Of a DNA stretch of 64,000 nt, positions 30,534-40,784 are shown one piece after another (the first letter of the stretch is position 1; each line of letters begins with the position of its first letter). A program made the position numbers and the translations under genes. The DNA is from an uncultured Dehalococcoidia bacterium (lineage in GTDB: Bacteria > Chloroflexota > Dehalococcoidia > Bin125). Where the stretch lies: assembly GCA_958295515.1 (NCBI GenBank), contig CATQGW010000001.1, forward strand, positions 1,222,564-1,286,563. Reading direction: 5' to 3'. The notes under the pieces were generated by a model. The model saw nothing but the letters and a program-made list of their open reading frames with translations, did not search any database and was not told the DNA's origin.

Positions 30534-31319
30534 ATGGACCAGCGGCCGCTCATTCTGGTTTGCAACGACGACGGCATTGACGCTGACGGGCTTTGGTTGC
30601 TTGCTGACGCCCTTCGACCGCATGGCGAGATCATGGTGGTTGCGCCGGCATTCAACCAGTCCGGCGCGAGCGCGGCGCTGACGCTGCACCATGACCTGGA
30701 GTCTGAGCGCGCGCACTCGCGCATTGAGGGTGTTGATGCCTGGCAGGTGAACGGCACGCCTGCGGATGCGGTCGGCATTGGGCTGCGACGCCATGCTCCG
30801 CGCCGCGTGCAGATGATCGTCTCGGGCGTCAATCCCGGCTCGAATGTGGGACGCGACCTCCTGCACTCCGGCACCGTGATGGCCGCCGTGCAGGGCTATG
30901 TGCGGCGATTGCCCTCGGTCGCGGTCTCCTCCGGCAGCGTCGATGGCGAGCACTTGGGCGTCGCTGCGCAGGTTGGCGCGACCGTCGCCGCCTGGCTGCT
31001 CGAACGCGAGGTCGTGGAACTGCTGAACGTGAACGCGCCCAACTGCTCGCTGGCGGAGATTGCCGGCGCGGAGATCACGCACACCGCCGACGAATCGTTC
31101 GCGCGTCTGGTGGACTTCCGCAACCCCGACGGCTCGATCCGCCGCCAGCTCGTGCCCAAAGAAGGGGTCGCGCTGCCGCCGGGCAGCGACATCGCCGCGC
31201 TCGTGCGCAACGCGGTCTCGATCACGCCGCTGCACACCGATCTCACCGCGCACGCGGCGCTGCCGCCGCTGCGGGAGGCGTTCGAGGGCTTCGATCCGCT
31301 GCAACCGCCGCCGTGCTGA
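30534..31319 (+). CDS. surE: 5'-nucleotidase SurE
   Basis: A 261-residue SurE, a metal-dependent phosphatase acting on nucleoside 5'-monophosphates. Motifs: LVCNDDGIDADGL with the metal-binding Asp-Asp, NQSGAS, SGVNPGSNVGRD and HSGTVMAAVQG. The ATG at 30534 starts at the normal family position; an open frame reaches further upstream without homology. TACCCT eight bases before suggests a very short leader. It is followed 63 bases later by yebC. Confidence 0.94.
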   Translation: MDQRPLILVCNDDGIDADGLWLLADALRPHGEIMVVAPAFNQSGASAALTLHHDLESERAHSRIEGVDAWQVNGTPADAVGIGLRRHAPRRVQMIVSGVNPGSNVGRDLLHSGTVMAAVQGYVRRLPSVAVSSGSVDGEHLGVAAQVGATVAAWLLEREVVELLNVNAPNCSLAEIAGAEITHTADESFARLVDFRNPDGSIRRQLVPKEGVALPPGSDIAALVRNAVSITPLHTDLTAHAALPPLREAFEGFDPLQPPPC

Positions 31320-31382
31320 GCGCCCGCCGCTGGTGATACCCTCGCCAGCGAACCGCCCAATCCGCCGCCGGGAGACGCTGTC

Positions 31383-32129
31383 ATGGCCGGACACTCCAAA
31401 TGGGCCCAGATCAAGCGCAAGAAAGGCGTCACCGACGCGAAGCGCGGGCAGCTGTTCACCAAGCTCGGGCGCGAGCTCGCCGTGGCTGCGCGCCAGGGCG
31501 GACCCAACCCGGATGAGAACCCGAACCTGCGCCTGGCGATCGAGCGGGCGCGCCAGAACAACATGCCCAAGGACAACATCCAGCGGGCGATCGAACGCGC
31601 GACCAGCGCCGCCGATGCCGCGCAACTGGAGGAAATCCGCTACGAGGCCTACGGCCCGGGCGGCGCGGCGCTGCTGATCGACTCGCTCACGGACAACCGC
31701 AACCGCACCGTCTCGGAGGTCCGGGCGGCGCTGACCCGCGCGGGCGTGAGTATGGCCGAATCCGGCGCCGTCGCCTGGATTTTCGAGCAGAAAGGCGTGA
31801 TCGGCGTGGACCTCGAGGCCGGCGTCGACGCCGACGAGGTCGCGCTCGCCGCGATCGACGGCGGCGCGGAGGATGTCGCGGTCGAGCCCGATCTGGTCGA
31901 GGTGATCACCGCGCCCGGCGATCTCGAACAGGCGCGCAGCTCCGTTGAGCAGGCCGGCGTCGCCGTCGCTTCCGCCGAAGTCATCATGCGCCCGACCAAC
32001 ACGGTTGAGGTCGGCGGCGACAAGGCGCGCGCGCTGATGCGGCTGATCGACGCGCTCGAAGAGCTGGACGATGTGCAGCGAGTCTTCACCAACGCCGACT
32101 TCCCCGACGCGGTGCTCGCTGAAGCCTGA
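31383..32129 (+). CDS. yebC: YebC/PmpR family protein (translation/transcription factor)
   Basis: A 248-residue YebC-family protein: MAGHSKWAQIKRKKGVTDAKRG, then NLRLAIERARQNNMPKDNI and YEAYGPGGAALLIDSLTDNRNRT. The family has been described as transcriptional regulators and more recently as factors helping ribosomes through proline stretches. The order yebC-ruvC-ruvA is the common bacterial arrangement. CGGGAG precedes the ATG, and TACCCT (31337-31342) is a possible -10. Confidence 0.95.
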   Translation: MAGHSKWAQIKRKKGVTDAKRGQLFTKLGRELAVAARQGGPNPDENPNLRLAIERARQNNMPKDNIQRAIERATSAADAAQLEEIRYEAYGPGGAALLIDSLTDNRNRTVSEVRAALTRAGVSMAESGAVAWIFEQKGVIGVDLEAGVDADEVALAAIDGGAEDVAVEPDLVEVITAPGDLEQARSSVEQAGVAVASAEVIMRPTNTVEVGGDKARALMRLIDALEELDDVQRVFTNADFPDAVLAEA

Positions 32130-32164
32130 CGCCGCGCACACCCAAGCCCGCTAACCTCTAGTGA

Positions 32165-32665
32165 ATGACCACTCCGCGCGGCATCCTCGGCATCGATCCC
32201 GGCCTGCGCGCCACCGGCTGGGGCGTGTTGGCGATTGCGCCCGATGGAGCGGCGCAGCTGGCTTGGGGCGTCGTCCGGCCCAGCGCCGATTCGCTGGCTG
32301 AGCGGTTGCTGCAGATTCACCAGGGCATCGTCCAGGTGATCGAGCGCCACCACCCCGTCGCGGTGGCGGTCGAGCGTCCCTTCGTGCGTCATAACGTGCG
32401 CACCGCCGTCGCGCTCGGGCAGGCCGAGGCCGCCGCGATGATGGCCGCCAGTCTGGCCGGCCTCGAAGTTGCCGAGTACGCCCCGCGCGCGATCCGCGAA
32501 GCGGTCGCGGGCGACGGCGCAGCGGACAAGCAGGCGGTCGCCGCCGCGCTCGTTGCCCGCCTCCAGCTGGGCGAGCTCAAGGCCTCCTCCGACGCCGCCG
32601 ACGCGCTCGCCGTCGCCTACTGTCACGCGCTGATGACCGAAGCGCAGACGCTGGCGGTTCGATGA
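32165..32665 (+). CDS. ruvC: Holliday junction endonuclease RuvC
   Basis: RuvC resolves Holliday junctions. The 166-residue protein has GIDPGLRATGWGVL with Asp11 as first catalytic acid, AVERPFVRHNVRTA with the Glu, and SSDAADALAVAYCH with the last two acids. TAACCT lies seven bases before the ATG. Its stop overlaps the ruvA start (ATGA). Confidence 0.96.
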   Translation: MTTPRGILGIDPGLRATGWGVLAIAPDGAAQLAWGVVRPSADSLAERLLQIHQGIVQVIERHHPVAVAVERPFVRHNVRTAVALGQAEAAAMMAASLAGLEVAEYAPRAIREAVAGDGAADKQAVAAALVARLQLGELKASSDAADALAVAYCHALMTEAQTLAVR

Positions 32666-33303
32666 TCTCGCGCGTGCGCGGCAAGGCGGTCGCCTGGCAC
32701 GAAGAGAGCCAGAGCGTGGAGGTCGAGATCATTCCCGGGCTGGTCTACGAGGTGCGCCTGCCCACCGCCTGCTGGCGCGCGCTCGAAGCCGAGCGCCCCG
32801 AAGAGGTTTCGCTCTTCACCCACTACCACGTGCCCGATCGGGCGCCGATCCCGGTGCTGATCGGTTTCCAGCGCCCCGCCGAGCGCGACTTCTTCCGCAA
32901 GCTGATCACCGTCTCGAATATGGGCGTGACGAAGTCGCAGCGCGCGCTGGCGGCCTCGGTCTCGACGATTGCGCACTGGATTGAGGCGGAAGATCGCCGC
33001 TCGCTGAGCGGGTTGCCGGGCATTGGGCCCCGCCAGGCGGACAAGATCATCGCCGAGCTGCGCGGCAAAGTGGTTGAGGAGATGCATCTGCGCGACGAGG
33101 GCTACGACGGCGCGTCCGTCCTGCCCACGCGCGAACTGGAGCGCATCCAGGACGACGCGGTTGCGGCGCTGACCGGTCTCGGCTACTCGCGCCGCGAAGC
33201 GGAGCAATGGGTCGCCACCGCCGACCTCAGCGGCGAAGAAGAGCCGATTACCACCGAAGCCCTGCTCCGCACCATCCTCCGCACTCTGGCCGGCGACGCC
33301 TGA
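32662..33303 (+). CDS. ruvA: Holliday junction branch-migration protein RuvA
   Basis: A 213-residue RuvA: OB-fold N-terminus (MISRVRGKAVAWHEES, GLVYEVRLP), two helix-hairpin-helix motifs (LITVSNMGVTKSQRAL and LSGLPGIGPRQADKIIAELRGK) and the C-terminal domain III (DAVAALTGLGYSRREAEQWV) that contacts RuvB. Overlaps ruvC. The usual ruvB does not follow; uvrB does, so ruvB must be elsewhere. Confidence 0.95.
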   Translation: MISRVRGKAVAWHEESQSVEVEIIPGLVYEVRLPTACWRALEAERPEEVSLFTHYHVPDRAPIPVLIGFQRPAERDFFRKLITVSNMGVTKSQRALAASVSTIAHWIEAEDRRSLSGLPGIGPRQADKIIAELRGKVVEEMHLRDEGYDGASVLPTRELERIQDDAVAALTGLGYSRREAEQWVATADLSGEEEPITTEALLRTILRTLAGDA

Positions 33304-33408
33304 CGGTCCGACCGACTCCCGTCGTTATACCCGCCCGCCCCCGTCATCCACACGCTCTGCCGCGCCTCGCTGCTCCGCGATACTCTGAAACCTGAGAGCG
33401 AGTTTGCC

Positions 33409-35496
<2,088 letters not shown>

Positions 35497-35508
35497 TTCC
35501 ACCGCGCT

Positions 35509-35536
35509 TTGACGCCCCGCGCGCGATGTTGATACT
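35509..35536 (+). promoter_or_regulatory. Promoter downstream of uvrB, driving the cyclase leader
   Basis: TTGACG (35509-35514), 16 bases, GATACT (35531-35536), starting 12 bases after the uvrB stop. Transcription would begin near 35543, almost 190 bases before the adenylate cyclase GTG. Confidence 0.5.
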
Positions 35537-35542
35537 GTCGCT

Positions 35543-35734
35543 TGGTGCGCGCCATAACGATGCCGACGGTCTCTGTCGGAGTGAAGCCCGCCCGATATGG
35601 GTGAGCGGGGCGCTCGCTGCGCGCACTGAATCCGTTCACCCGTCGCCGCTCAAGCGACGGGTGATTTTGTCTGGGGAGGCCGCGAGGGCGGTCTTCCCCC
35701 GAACGGCCGCCGAACGGCCTGGGAGGCGAAACCG
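35543..35734 (+). promoter_or_regulatory. Long structured leader of the adenylate cyclase gene
   Basis: About 190 bases between the promoter and the cyclase start, without a conserved frame. Visible hairpins: CCGAC/GTCGG (35563-35579), GAGCG/CGCTC, an 11-bp terminator-like stem with T-run (35636-35670), and GGCCG/CGGCC shortly before the GGGAGG ribosome site. A terminator between promoter and gene is the pattern of an attenuator or riboswitch. I do not recognise a known riboswitch consensus. Confidence 0.4.
35636..35670 (+). terminator. Intrinsic terminator in the cyclase leader
   Basis: TCACCCGTCGC (35636-35646) pairs exactly with GCGACGGGTGA (35654-35664) around a seven-base loop and is followed by TTTTGT. 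It may end uvrB transcription or attenuate the cyclase transcript. Confidence 0.65.
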
Positions 35735-36559
35735 GTGGTTTTGGACCCTGTTCCCGAGCGGCGTACGGGCGGCGCATCGCGGCGGAGCGGCGATGCGCCG
35801 CCGTCCTGGCTGGGCGGCGAGCGCCGCGCCGCTGAGGAGCGCAGCTGCGCCTTCTGCGGCGAGCTGGCGCCGCCCGCATCGTCGTTCTGCCCGAACTGCG
35901 GGCGCGCGCTGACCGCGGCGCTGCTGCCGCCGCACGGTGAGGCGCTCGCGGTGGTGTTCACCGATATCGAGGACTCGACGCAGCTGACGGAGCGTCTGGG
36001 CGACGCGATGTGGGAAGCGATCATCGACGAGCACAACGACATCGTGCGCGAGGAGCTGCACCGGCACCGCGGCTTCGAGGTGAAGCTGACCGGCGACGGC
36101 TTTCTGATCGTCTTCGCCGATGCGCTCGATGCGGTGCGCTGCGCGACGCGGATTCAGGCGCGGGTGACGCTGCGGGCGGCGCATCGGGGGGCGGCCTGGC
36201 CGGTGCGCGTGCGGATGGGCATCCACCTCGGCGATGTGATCCTGCGCCCCGGCGGGGACATCCTCGGACGCACGGTCAATATGGCCAGCCGGATTCTGGC
36301 CAAGGGCGACGGCGGGATGGTGCTGGGCTCCTCCGATTTCGTGGAGGAAGTGGAGCGGGCGGTGCCGTGGGAGTTCTGGGTGGATATGGGTGCGCGGCGG
36401 ATTCGGGGGCTCTCGCGGCGCGAGCGGATCTACCGGCTGAACTGGGCGGAGTATCTGCGCGCGCAGGCCAGCGTTGAGCAGCCCGGTCCGGACACGATGC
36501 GCTTCGACGAGGATGAGTTGTTTGATCCGTTCGACCCGGTGCTGGCGGGCGTGGATTAG
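35735..36559 (+). CDS. Class III adenylate cyclase with N-terminal zinc ribbon
   Basis: A 274-residue soluble cyclase. The zinc ribbon is Cys38, Cys41, Cys52, Cys55 (CAFCG...CPNCG). The catalytic domain has both metal-binding aspartates (Asp77 in VFTDIEDST, Asp121 in KLTGDGFL), Lys117 as the adenine-selecting residue, and the transition-state Asn/Arg in GRTVNMASRI, so it should make cAMP from ATP. No membrane segment. Starts with GTG behind GGGAGG (spacing eight). The acidic C-terminus overlaps the convergent birA stop by 4 bases. A complex leader with a terminator lies upstream. Confidence 0.88.
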   Translation: MVLDPVPERRTGGASRRSGDAPPSWLGGERRAAEERSCAFCGELAPPASSFCPNCGRALTAALLPPHGEALAVVFTDIEDSTQLTERLGDAMWEAIIDEHNDIVREELHRHRGFEVKLTGDGFLIVFADALDAVRCATRIQARVTLRAAHRGAAWPVRVRMGIHLGDVILRPGGDILGRTVNMASRILAKGDGGMVLGSSDFVEEVERAVPWEFWVDMGARRIRGLSRRERIYRLNWAEYLRAQASVEQPGPDTMRFDEDELFDPFDPVLAGVD

Positions 36560-37365
36560 GCGTCGCGCAGGGAGACCTCGCCGGCCACGATCGGGTGCAG
36601 CGTGCCTGCCGCGTCGCGCACCAGCAGCGCCCCCTCGGGCGTCACGTCTTCGGCCACGCCTTCAACCTGTAGGCGGTCGCCGGCGATGATCTGCACGGAG
36701 CGTCCGAGCGTGTCGAGTCGGGAGCGCCAGGCCTCGAATACCTCGCTGGATTCGGCCTGGTCGTAGGACGCTTCAAAGGCGTTGAGCAGTGCTGCAAAGA
36801 CCGCTTCGCGCGGCAGTTCGCGGCCGAGTTCGATCATCAGGCTGGTGGCGGGGCGATCGATCTGCGCGGCGTGCGGGGCGGGATCGAAGTTGACGTTCAC
36901 GCCGATTCCGATCAGCGCGTAGGCCGGGCCGGCGGCGCGCCATTCGCCTTCAATCAGAATGCCGCCGAACTTGCGCCGCTCCAGCTCCACATCGTTGGGC
37001 CACTTGATCCGCGGCGACAGCCCGGTGGTCTGCTCCACCGCCAGCGCGACGGCGACGGGCGTGACGATGCTCAGCCGCTTCATCTGCTCGGGGCTGGGGC
37101 GCACGATCAGCGTGGTGTGAATGCTTTGCCCCGGCGGCGACACCCAGGAGCGTCCCTTGGTGCCGCGCCCCGCGGTCTGCTCGTCGGCGATCACCGTGGC
37201 TCCGTGCGGGCAGTCGGCTTCGGCGAGGCGGCGGGCGTCGAGCATCGTCGAGTCGGTGACGCGCAGGTAGTGCAGGTCGCGGCCGATGGTCTGGGTGCGC
37301 AGCGCCGCCTCCACCTGCTTCACTTGCAGCCGCCGCTCGGGCGGCAGGATGTCAGCGTCGGCCAT
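36556..37365 (-). CDS. birA: Biotin--[acetyl-CoA-carboxylase] ligase (no HTH domain)
   Basis: A 269-residue biotin protein ligase that attaches biotin to carboxylase carrier proteins. Motifs: GRGTKGRSW (biotinyl-AMP loop), KWPNDVEL with the catalytic Lys, GGILIEGEW and GIGVNVNF. The C-terminal SH3-like domain is present (VQIIAGDRLQVEG). It lacks the DNA-binding domain of E. coli BirA, so it should not be a repressor. Convergent with the cyclase; the two stops overlap. Confidence 0.93.
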   Translation of the reverse strand: MADADILPPERRLQVKQVEAALRTQTIGRDLHYLRVTDSTMLDARRLAEADCPHGATVIADEQTAGRGTKGRSWVSPPGQSIHTTLIVRPSPEQMKRLSIVTPVAVALAVEQTTGLSPRIKWPNDVELERRKFGGILIEGEWRAAGPAYALIGIGVNVNFDPAPHAAQIDRPATSLMIELGRELPREAVFAALLNAFEASYDQAESSEVFEAWRSRLDTLGRSVQIIAGDRLQVEGVAEDVTPEGALLVRDAAGTLHPIVAGEVSLRDA

Positions 37366-37399
37366 TGGGCAATTCCGTTGCAGATCCGCGTAGATAGTG

Positions 37400-37431
37400 A
37401 ACGACCCCGAGGTGAGCGCCTCGGGGTCGTT
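37400..37431. terminator. 13-bp perfect hairpin between birA and the aminotransferase
   Basis: AACGACCCCGAGG (37400-37412) pairs exactly with CCTCGGGGTCGTT (37419-37431) around a six-base loop. Neither side has a T-run. On the minus strand it lies between a tiny frame with a strong ribosome site and birA, so it could be a terminator or attenuator. Confidence 0.5.
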
Positions 37432-37465
37432 CGACTTCTGCCCAGGTACAGGGCGAATGTTGCGA

Positions 37466-37531
37466 TTAGGAGGCGCCCACCCCCACTACGCTTCGGAACC
37501 TGTCACTGGGCGAAGGTTGACTATGTCCCAA
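37466..37531 (-). CDS. Possible 21-residue leader peptide before birA
   Basis: On the minus strand AAAGGAGGTGAT (37548-37537) is a full match to the 16S anti-Shine-Dalgarno sequence. Nine bases after its GGAGG a TTG opens a 21-codon frame (MGHSQPSPSDRFRSVVGVGA...) that stops at 37466. An ATG within the same site gives only five codons. A later CCTCC could pair with the GGAGG. This may be a leader peptide or chance. Confidence 0.25.
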   Translation of the reverse strand: MGHSQPSPSDRFRSVVGVGAS

Positions 37532-37623
37532 TGTGCATCACCTCCTTTCCTGCCTCGTAGGCTAGCAGAAGTGCGGACGTGATGTCGCGGTGGTGGAATT
37601 CTTGCTCTTCGCCCCGCTCAGCC

Positions 37624-38973
37624 TCACACGCCGGCTGTGACTTCGCGGACCGCGTCCTCGACGATGTTCAGGATTTCGTCGACCTGCGCCTCGGTGGCGA
37701 CCAGCGGCGGGGCGAGCAGGTAGGCGTCGCCGCGCACGCGCGAGATCAGGCCGCGCGATTGGCAGGCTTTGAGCAGCTTTGCGCCCATGCCGGCCTCCAG
37801 CGCGAACGGCTGGTCGGTCTCCGGATCCTCGAGCAGGTCGAAGCCGCACATGAAGCCGAGACCGCGCACGTTGCCTACGTGCGGGTGCTCGGAGAGGCGC
37901 TGTAGGCCGCTCAGCAGCTGGTCGCCGCGCGCCGCCGCGTTCTCGACCAGCCCCTCGTCCTCGAAAATTTGCAGGTTGCGCAGCCCTACGGCGGCGGCGG
38001 TGGGGTGGCCGGCGTTGGTGTAGGCGTGCATGAACTTCTGCCCGCCCGCGTCGCTGGTGATCACCTCATGCACCTGCTTGGAGAAGATCGCCGCGCCCAT
38101 CGGCACGTAGCCGCTGGTGATCGCCTTGGCGATCGACATCATGTCCGGCTGCACATCGAAATGCTCGAGCGCGAACCACTTGCCGGTGCGCCCGAAGCCG
38201 GTGATCACCTCGTCGGCGATCAGCAGCACCTCGTAGCGGTCGCAGACATCGCGCAGCTGCGCGAAGTAATCGGGCGGCGGCGGATAGACGCCGCCCGCGC
38301 CCTGCACCGGCTCGGCGATCACCGCCGCGACGCTGTCCGGTCCCTCGCGCTCAAGCGTCGCCACGATGTTGTCGATCAGCACGTTCCCGGCGTCGATCCG
38401 GCCGCCGCCCGACGGGGTGGCATCGGGCGTGTCGGCGTTGATGATGTTCGGCACCTTGGGGCCGAAGTTGCCGTGGAAGACTTTCATCCCCGTGGCGGTG
38501 GTCATGGCGATCGTGTTGCCGTGGTAGGCCTCGACGCGGGAGATGATCTTGTGCTTCTCGGGCCGCCCCAGGCGGCTCCAGTAGAAGCGCGCGGCCTTGA
38601 AGTTGGTTTCGTTCGCCTCGGAGCCGGAGTTGGTGAAGTAGAGCGCCTGCATGTTGGGGTAGGCGAGCCCGACGACCTTCTTGGCGAGGCGGATGGCGGG
38701 CTCGTTGGTGTAGCCCTCGTAGGAGTTGTTGAAGCCCAGCTTGGCCATCTGCGCCGCGGCGGCCTCGCCGAGTTCGGCGCGCCCGTGTCCGACGGCGACA
38801 TTCCAGAGCGCGGCCAGCCCGTCGATGTAGCGCGTCCCGTCCGCGCCGTAGACGTAGACCCCCTCGCCGCGCTCAATCAGCAGCGGCTGCTGGTGGCCGC
38901 TGGAGTGGAAGAGCGGATGCACCCAGTGGTTGAGGTCGTCTTCGACCAGAGACTGGTAGCGGGCGTCGTCCAT
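37624..38973 (-). CDS. Class III (omega) aminotransferase
   Basis: A 449-residue PLP enzyme of the omega-amino acid/putrescine-pyruvate transaminase type. Visible: FTNSGSEANETNFKAAR (phosphate-binding cup), AYHGNT, IAEPVQGAGGVYPPP, LLIADEVITGFGRTGKWFA (Asp binds the PLP nitrogen) and MSIAKAITSGYVPMGA with the Schiff-base Lys. The amine substrate cannot be read off. The ATG follows GGAGG. No metabolic partner genes are adjacent. Confidence 0.9.
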   Translation of the reverse strand: MDDARYQSLVEDDLNHWVHPLFHSSGHQQPLLIERGEGVYVYGADGTRYIDGLAALWNVAVGHGRAELGEAAAAQMAKLGFNNSYEGYTNEPAIRLAKKVVGLAYPNMQALYFTNSGSEANETNFKAARFYWSRLGRPEKHKIISRVEAYHGNTIAMTTATGMKVFHGNFGPKVPNIINADTPDATPSGGGRIDAGNVLIDNIVATLEREGPDSVAAVIAEPVQGAGGVYPPPPDYFAQLRDVCDRYEVLLIADEVITGFGRTGKWFALEHFDVQPDMMSIAKAITSGYVPMGAAIFSKQVHEVITSDAGGQKFMHAYTNAGHPTAAAVGLRNLQIFEDEGLVENAAARGDQLLSGLQRLSEHPHVGNVRGLGFMCGFDLLEDPETDQPFALEAGMGAKLLKACQSRGLISRVRGDAYLLAPPLVATEAQVDEILNIVEDAVREVTAGV

Positions 38974-39068
38974 GCTGACCTCCTCGGAGACGGGGCTATC
39001 AGCATGGTATGTGCTGTTGGGGAGAGGGGATAGCGGCTGTGGACGGACGCTGGGAGTGCCGCCACCTC

Positions 39069-39154
39069 CGTCATTCCCGCCCCCGAGCGGGAATCTCGTG
39101 GCGAGGTTTGGGAGGTCGGACGGGGAGATTCCCGCTCGGGGGCGGGAATGACGG
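39069..39154 (-). repeat. Palindromic intergenic repeat, copy H
   Basis: An 86-base element whose reverse complement matches copy A closely, including CGACCTCCCAAAC in the spacer. Arms are ATTCCCGC...GCGGGAAT on both sides. A degenerate extra arm (TCGGGAATGACGGAG) follows at 39166-39180. Confidence 0.85.
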
Positions 39155-39192
39155 AGTTAAGGGAATCGGGAATGACGGAGTTCAGGGAGGCG

Positions 39193-40728
39193 TTAGCTGA
39201 GCAGACGCCGGAGTTCTTCGCGGGCGACGGTGCGGTCGTCCCAGGGGTCAGTGTGGTCGGCGAAGATCAGGGTCGGCTCTGCGCCTTTGCCGGCGATCAG
39301 CACGAGGTCGTCGGGCTGGGCTTCGGCGAGGGCGCGGCGGATCGCGGCGCGGCGGTCCGGTTCTTCGACGAGGCGTTCGGCGGCGCCGGCGTTGCGCATG
39401 GCCTCGGCGATTGCGGCGACGATTTGGGTGGGGTCTTCGGAGCGCGGGTTTTCGCTGGTGATGACGCTGTGATCGGCCAGTTCGGCGGCGACTACGCCCA
39501 TCGCCGAGCGGCGGGCGGGGTCGCGCTCGCCGGCCGCGCCGAAGACCAGCAGCAGGCGGCCGGTCACATGCGGGCGCAGCGCTTCGAGCGCGGCGCGCAG
39601 CGCGGGACCGGTGGCGGCGGCGTCGACGATCACGCCGAACGGTTGCCCCTCGTCGATCGATTCCATGCGTCCGGGCACGGCGCGAGCGTCGGCGAAGCCG
39701 CGCTGGAGCGCGGTGGGGCGGACGCCCAGTCCCCAGGCCGCGCCCACAGCGAGTGCAGCGTTGCCGATATTGAACGCGCCGGGCAGGCGCAGCCGCGCGG
39801 CCAACGCGCCGCCGGGGGTGACCACGCGCAGCTGCGCGCCTGCGGCGTCCTGCGAGAGCGGCTGCGCGGTGACTTCCGCGTCGTCCGGAGCGTCGCCGTT
39901 GCTGGCCAGGATCGTGCGCCGCGAGTGTGCGGCTGCGATTGTCTCGCGCAGCGGGTCTTCGGCGCGGACCACGGCGAAGCGCTCGCGGCCTGTGGACGAC
40001 TGCTCGTCGAGCGCTTCAAACAGCGAGAGCTTGGCTGCCAGGTAGCGCTCGCGCGTGTTGTGGAAATCGAGGTGGTCGTCGGAGAGCCCGGTGAACAGCG
40101 CGACATCGAAGTCGCAGTTGCGGACGCGCTGGAGTTCGAGTCCGTGCGAGCTGGTCTCGATTACGGCGTGGGTCTGGCCGGCGGCGACCATTTCGGCCAG
40201 CAGCGGCTGGAGCAGGTCCGCCTCGGGCGTGGTTTCGCCGCTCTCGTTGGCGCGCCACTCGCCGCCGATGTGGAACTCGACGCCGTTGACGAGGCCGCAG
40301 TCGTGGCCGTCCGCGCTGAGCAGCGCGTGGGTGAGGTACGAGGTGGTCGTCTTGCCGTCGGTGCCGGTGACGCCGATCACAGTCAGGCGTCGGGCGGGGA
40401 AGTTGTGGCGGGCAGCGGCCAGATCGGCGAGCGCGATGCGGGAGTCCTCGACCTCGATCACCGCGACCTCGGCGTCGGCCGGCGCCGCTTCCCATTGGGC
40501 GCGGCGATCGGCCTGCACGACGACGGCGGTTGCGCCGGCGGCGACGGCCTGCGCGAGGAACTGGTGGCCGTCGACGCTGAAGCCGGGCACGGCCACGAAG
40601 CAGTCGCCGGCGGCGATCGCGCGCGAGTCCTGGCGCACGGCGGCGACGGTGATGCTGTTGGGCGGCGGACCGGCGGCGACGCTGTGGGGGGTGTGTTGGA
40701 GCAGGTCGGCGAGCGTGGGATCGGCCAT
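39193..40728 (-). CDS. murE: MurE-like UDP-MurNAc-dipeptide ligase
   Basis: A 511-residue Mur ligase closest in layout to MurE, which adds the third amino acid to the peptidoglycan stem. ATP site GVTGTDGKTTTSYLTHALL, GETTPEADLLQPLLAEM, IETSSHGLELQRV, and RYLAAKLSLF with the Lys that is carbamylated. Some usually fixed positions differ: DYAHTP reads DAAATG, and the DNPR amino-acid motif reads ENPRSEDP. The gene stands alone; no other mur genes are in the window. ATG 40728 follows GGAG. Function as a cell-wall ligase is likely but the substrate is uncertain. Confidence 0.8.
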   Translation of the reverse strand: MADPTLADLLQHTPHSVAAGPPPNSITVAAVRQDSRAIAAGDCFVAVPGFSVDGHQFLAQAVAAGATAVVVQADRRAQWEAAPADAEVAVIEVEDSRIALADLAAARHNFPARRLTVIGVTGTDGKTTTSYLTHALLSADGHDCGLVNGVEFHIGGEWRANESGETTPEADLLQPLLAEMVAAGQTHAVIETSSHGLELQRVRNCDFDVALFTGLSDDHLDFHNTRERYLAAKLSLFEALDEQSSTGRERFAVVRAEDPLRETIAAAHSRRTILASNGDAPDDAEVTAQPLSQDAAGAQLRVVTPGGALAARLRLPGAFNIGNAALAVGAAWGLGVRPTALQRGFADARAVPGRMESIDEGQPFGVIVDAAATGPALRAALEALRPHVTGRLLLVFGAAGERDPARRSAMGVVAAELADHSVITSENPRSEDPTQIVAAIAEAMRNAGAAERLVEEPDRRAAIRRALAEAQPDDLVLIAGKGAEPTLIFADHTDPWDDRTVAREELRRLLS

Positions 40729-40743
40729 GGGGCGCTCCTCGGC

Positions 40744-40768
40744 GCAAGGCCGCCAGGGGCGGCCTTGC
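40744..40768 (-). terminator. Hairpin after rnpB
   Basis: GCAAGGCCGCC (40744-40754) and GGCGGCCTTGC (40758-40768) form an exact 11-bp stem with a three-base loop, 16 bases beyond the RNase P RNA end and just before the murE ribosome site. No T-run. Confidence 0.5.
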
Positions 40769-40784
40769 GGATCTGGGCGGGATG

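Noticed and set aside
37537..37548. ATCACCTCCTTT as the 3' end of a 16S rRNA gene
   Set aside because: The bases before it do not match 16S rRNA; it is better explained as a strong ribosome site on the minus strand.
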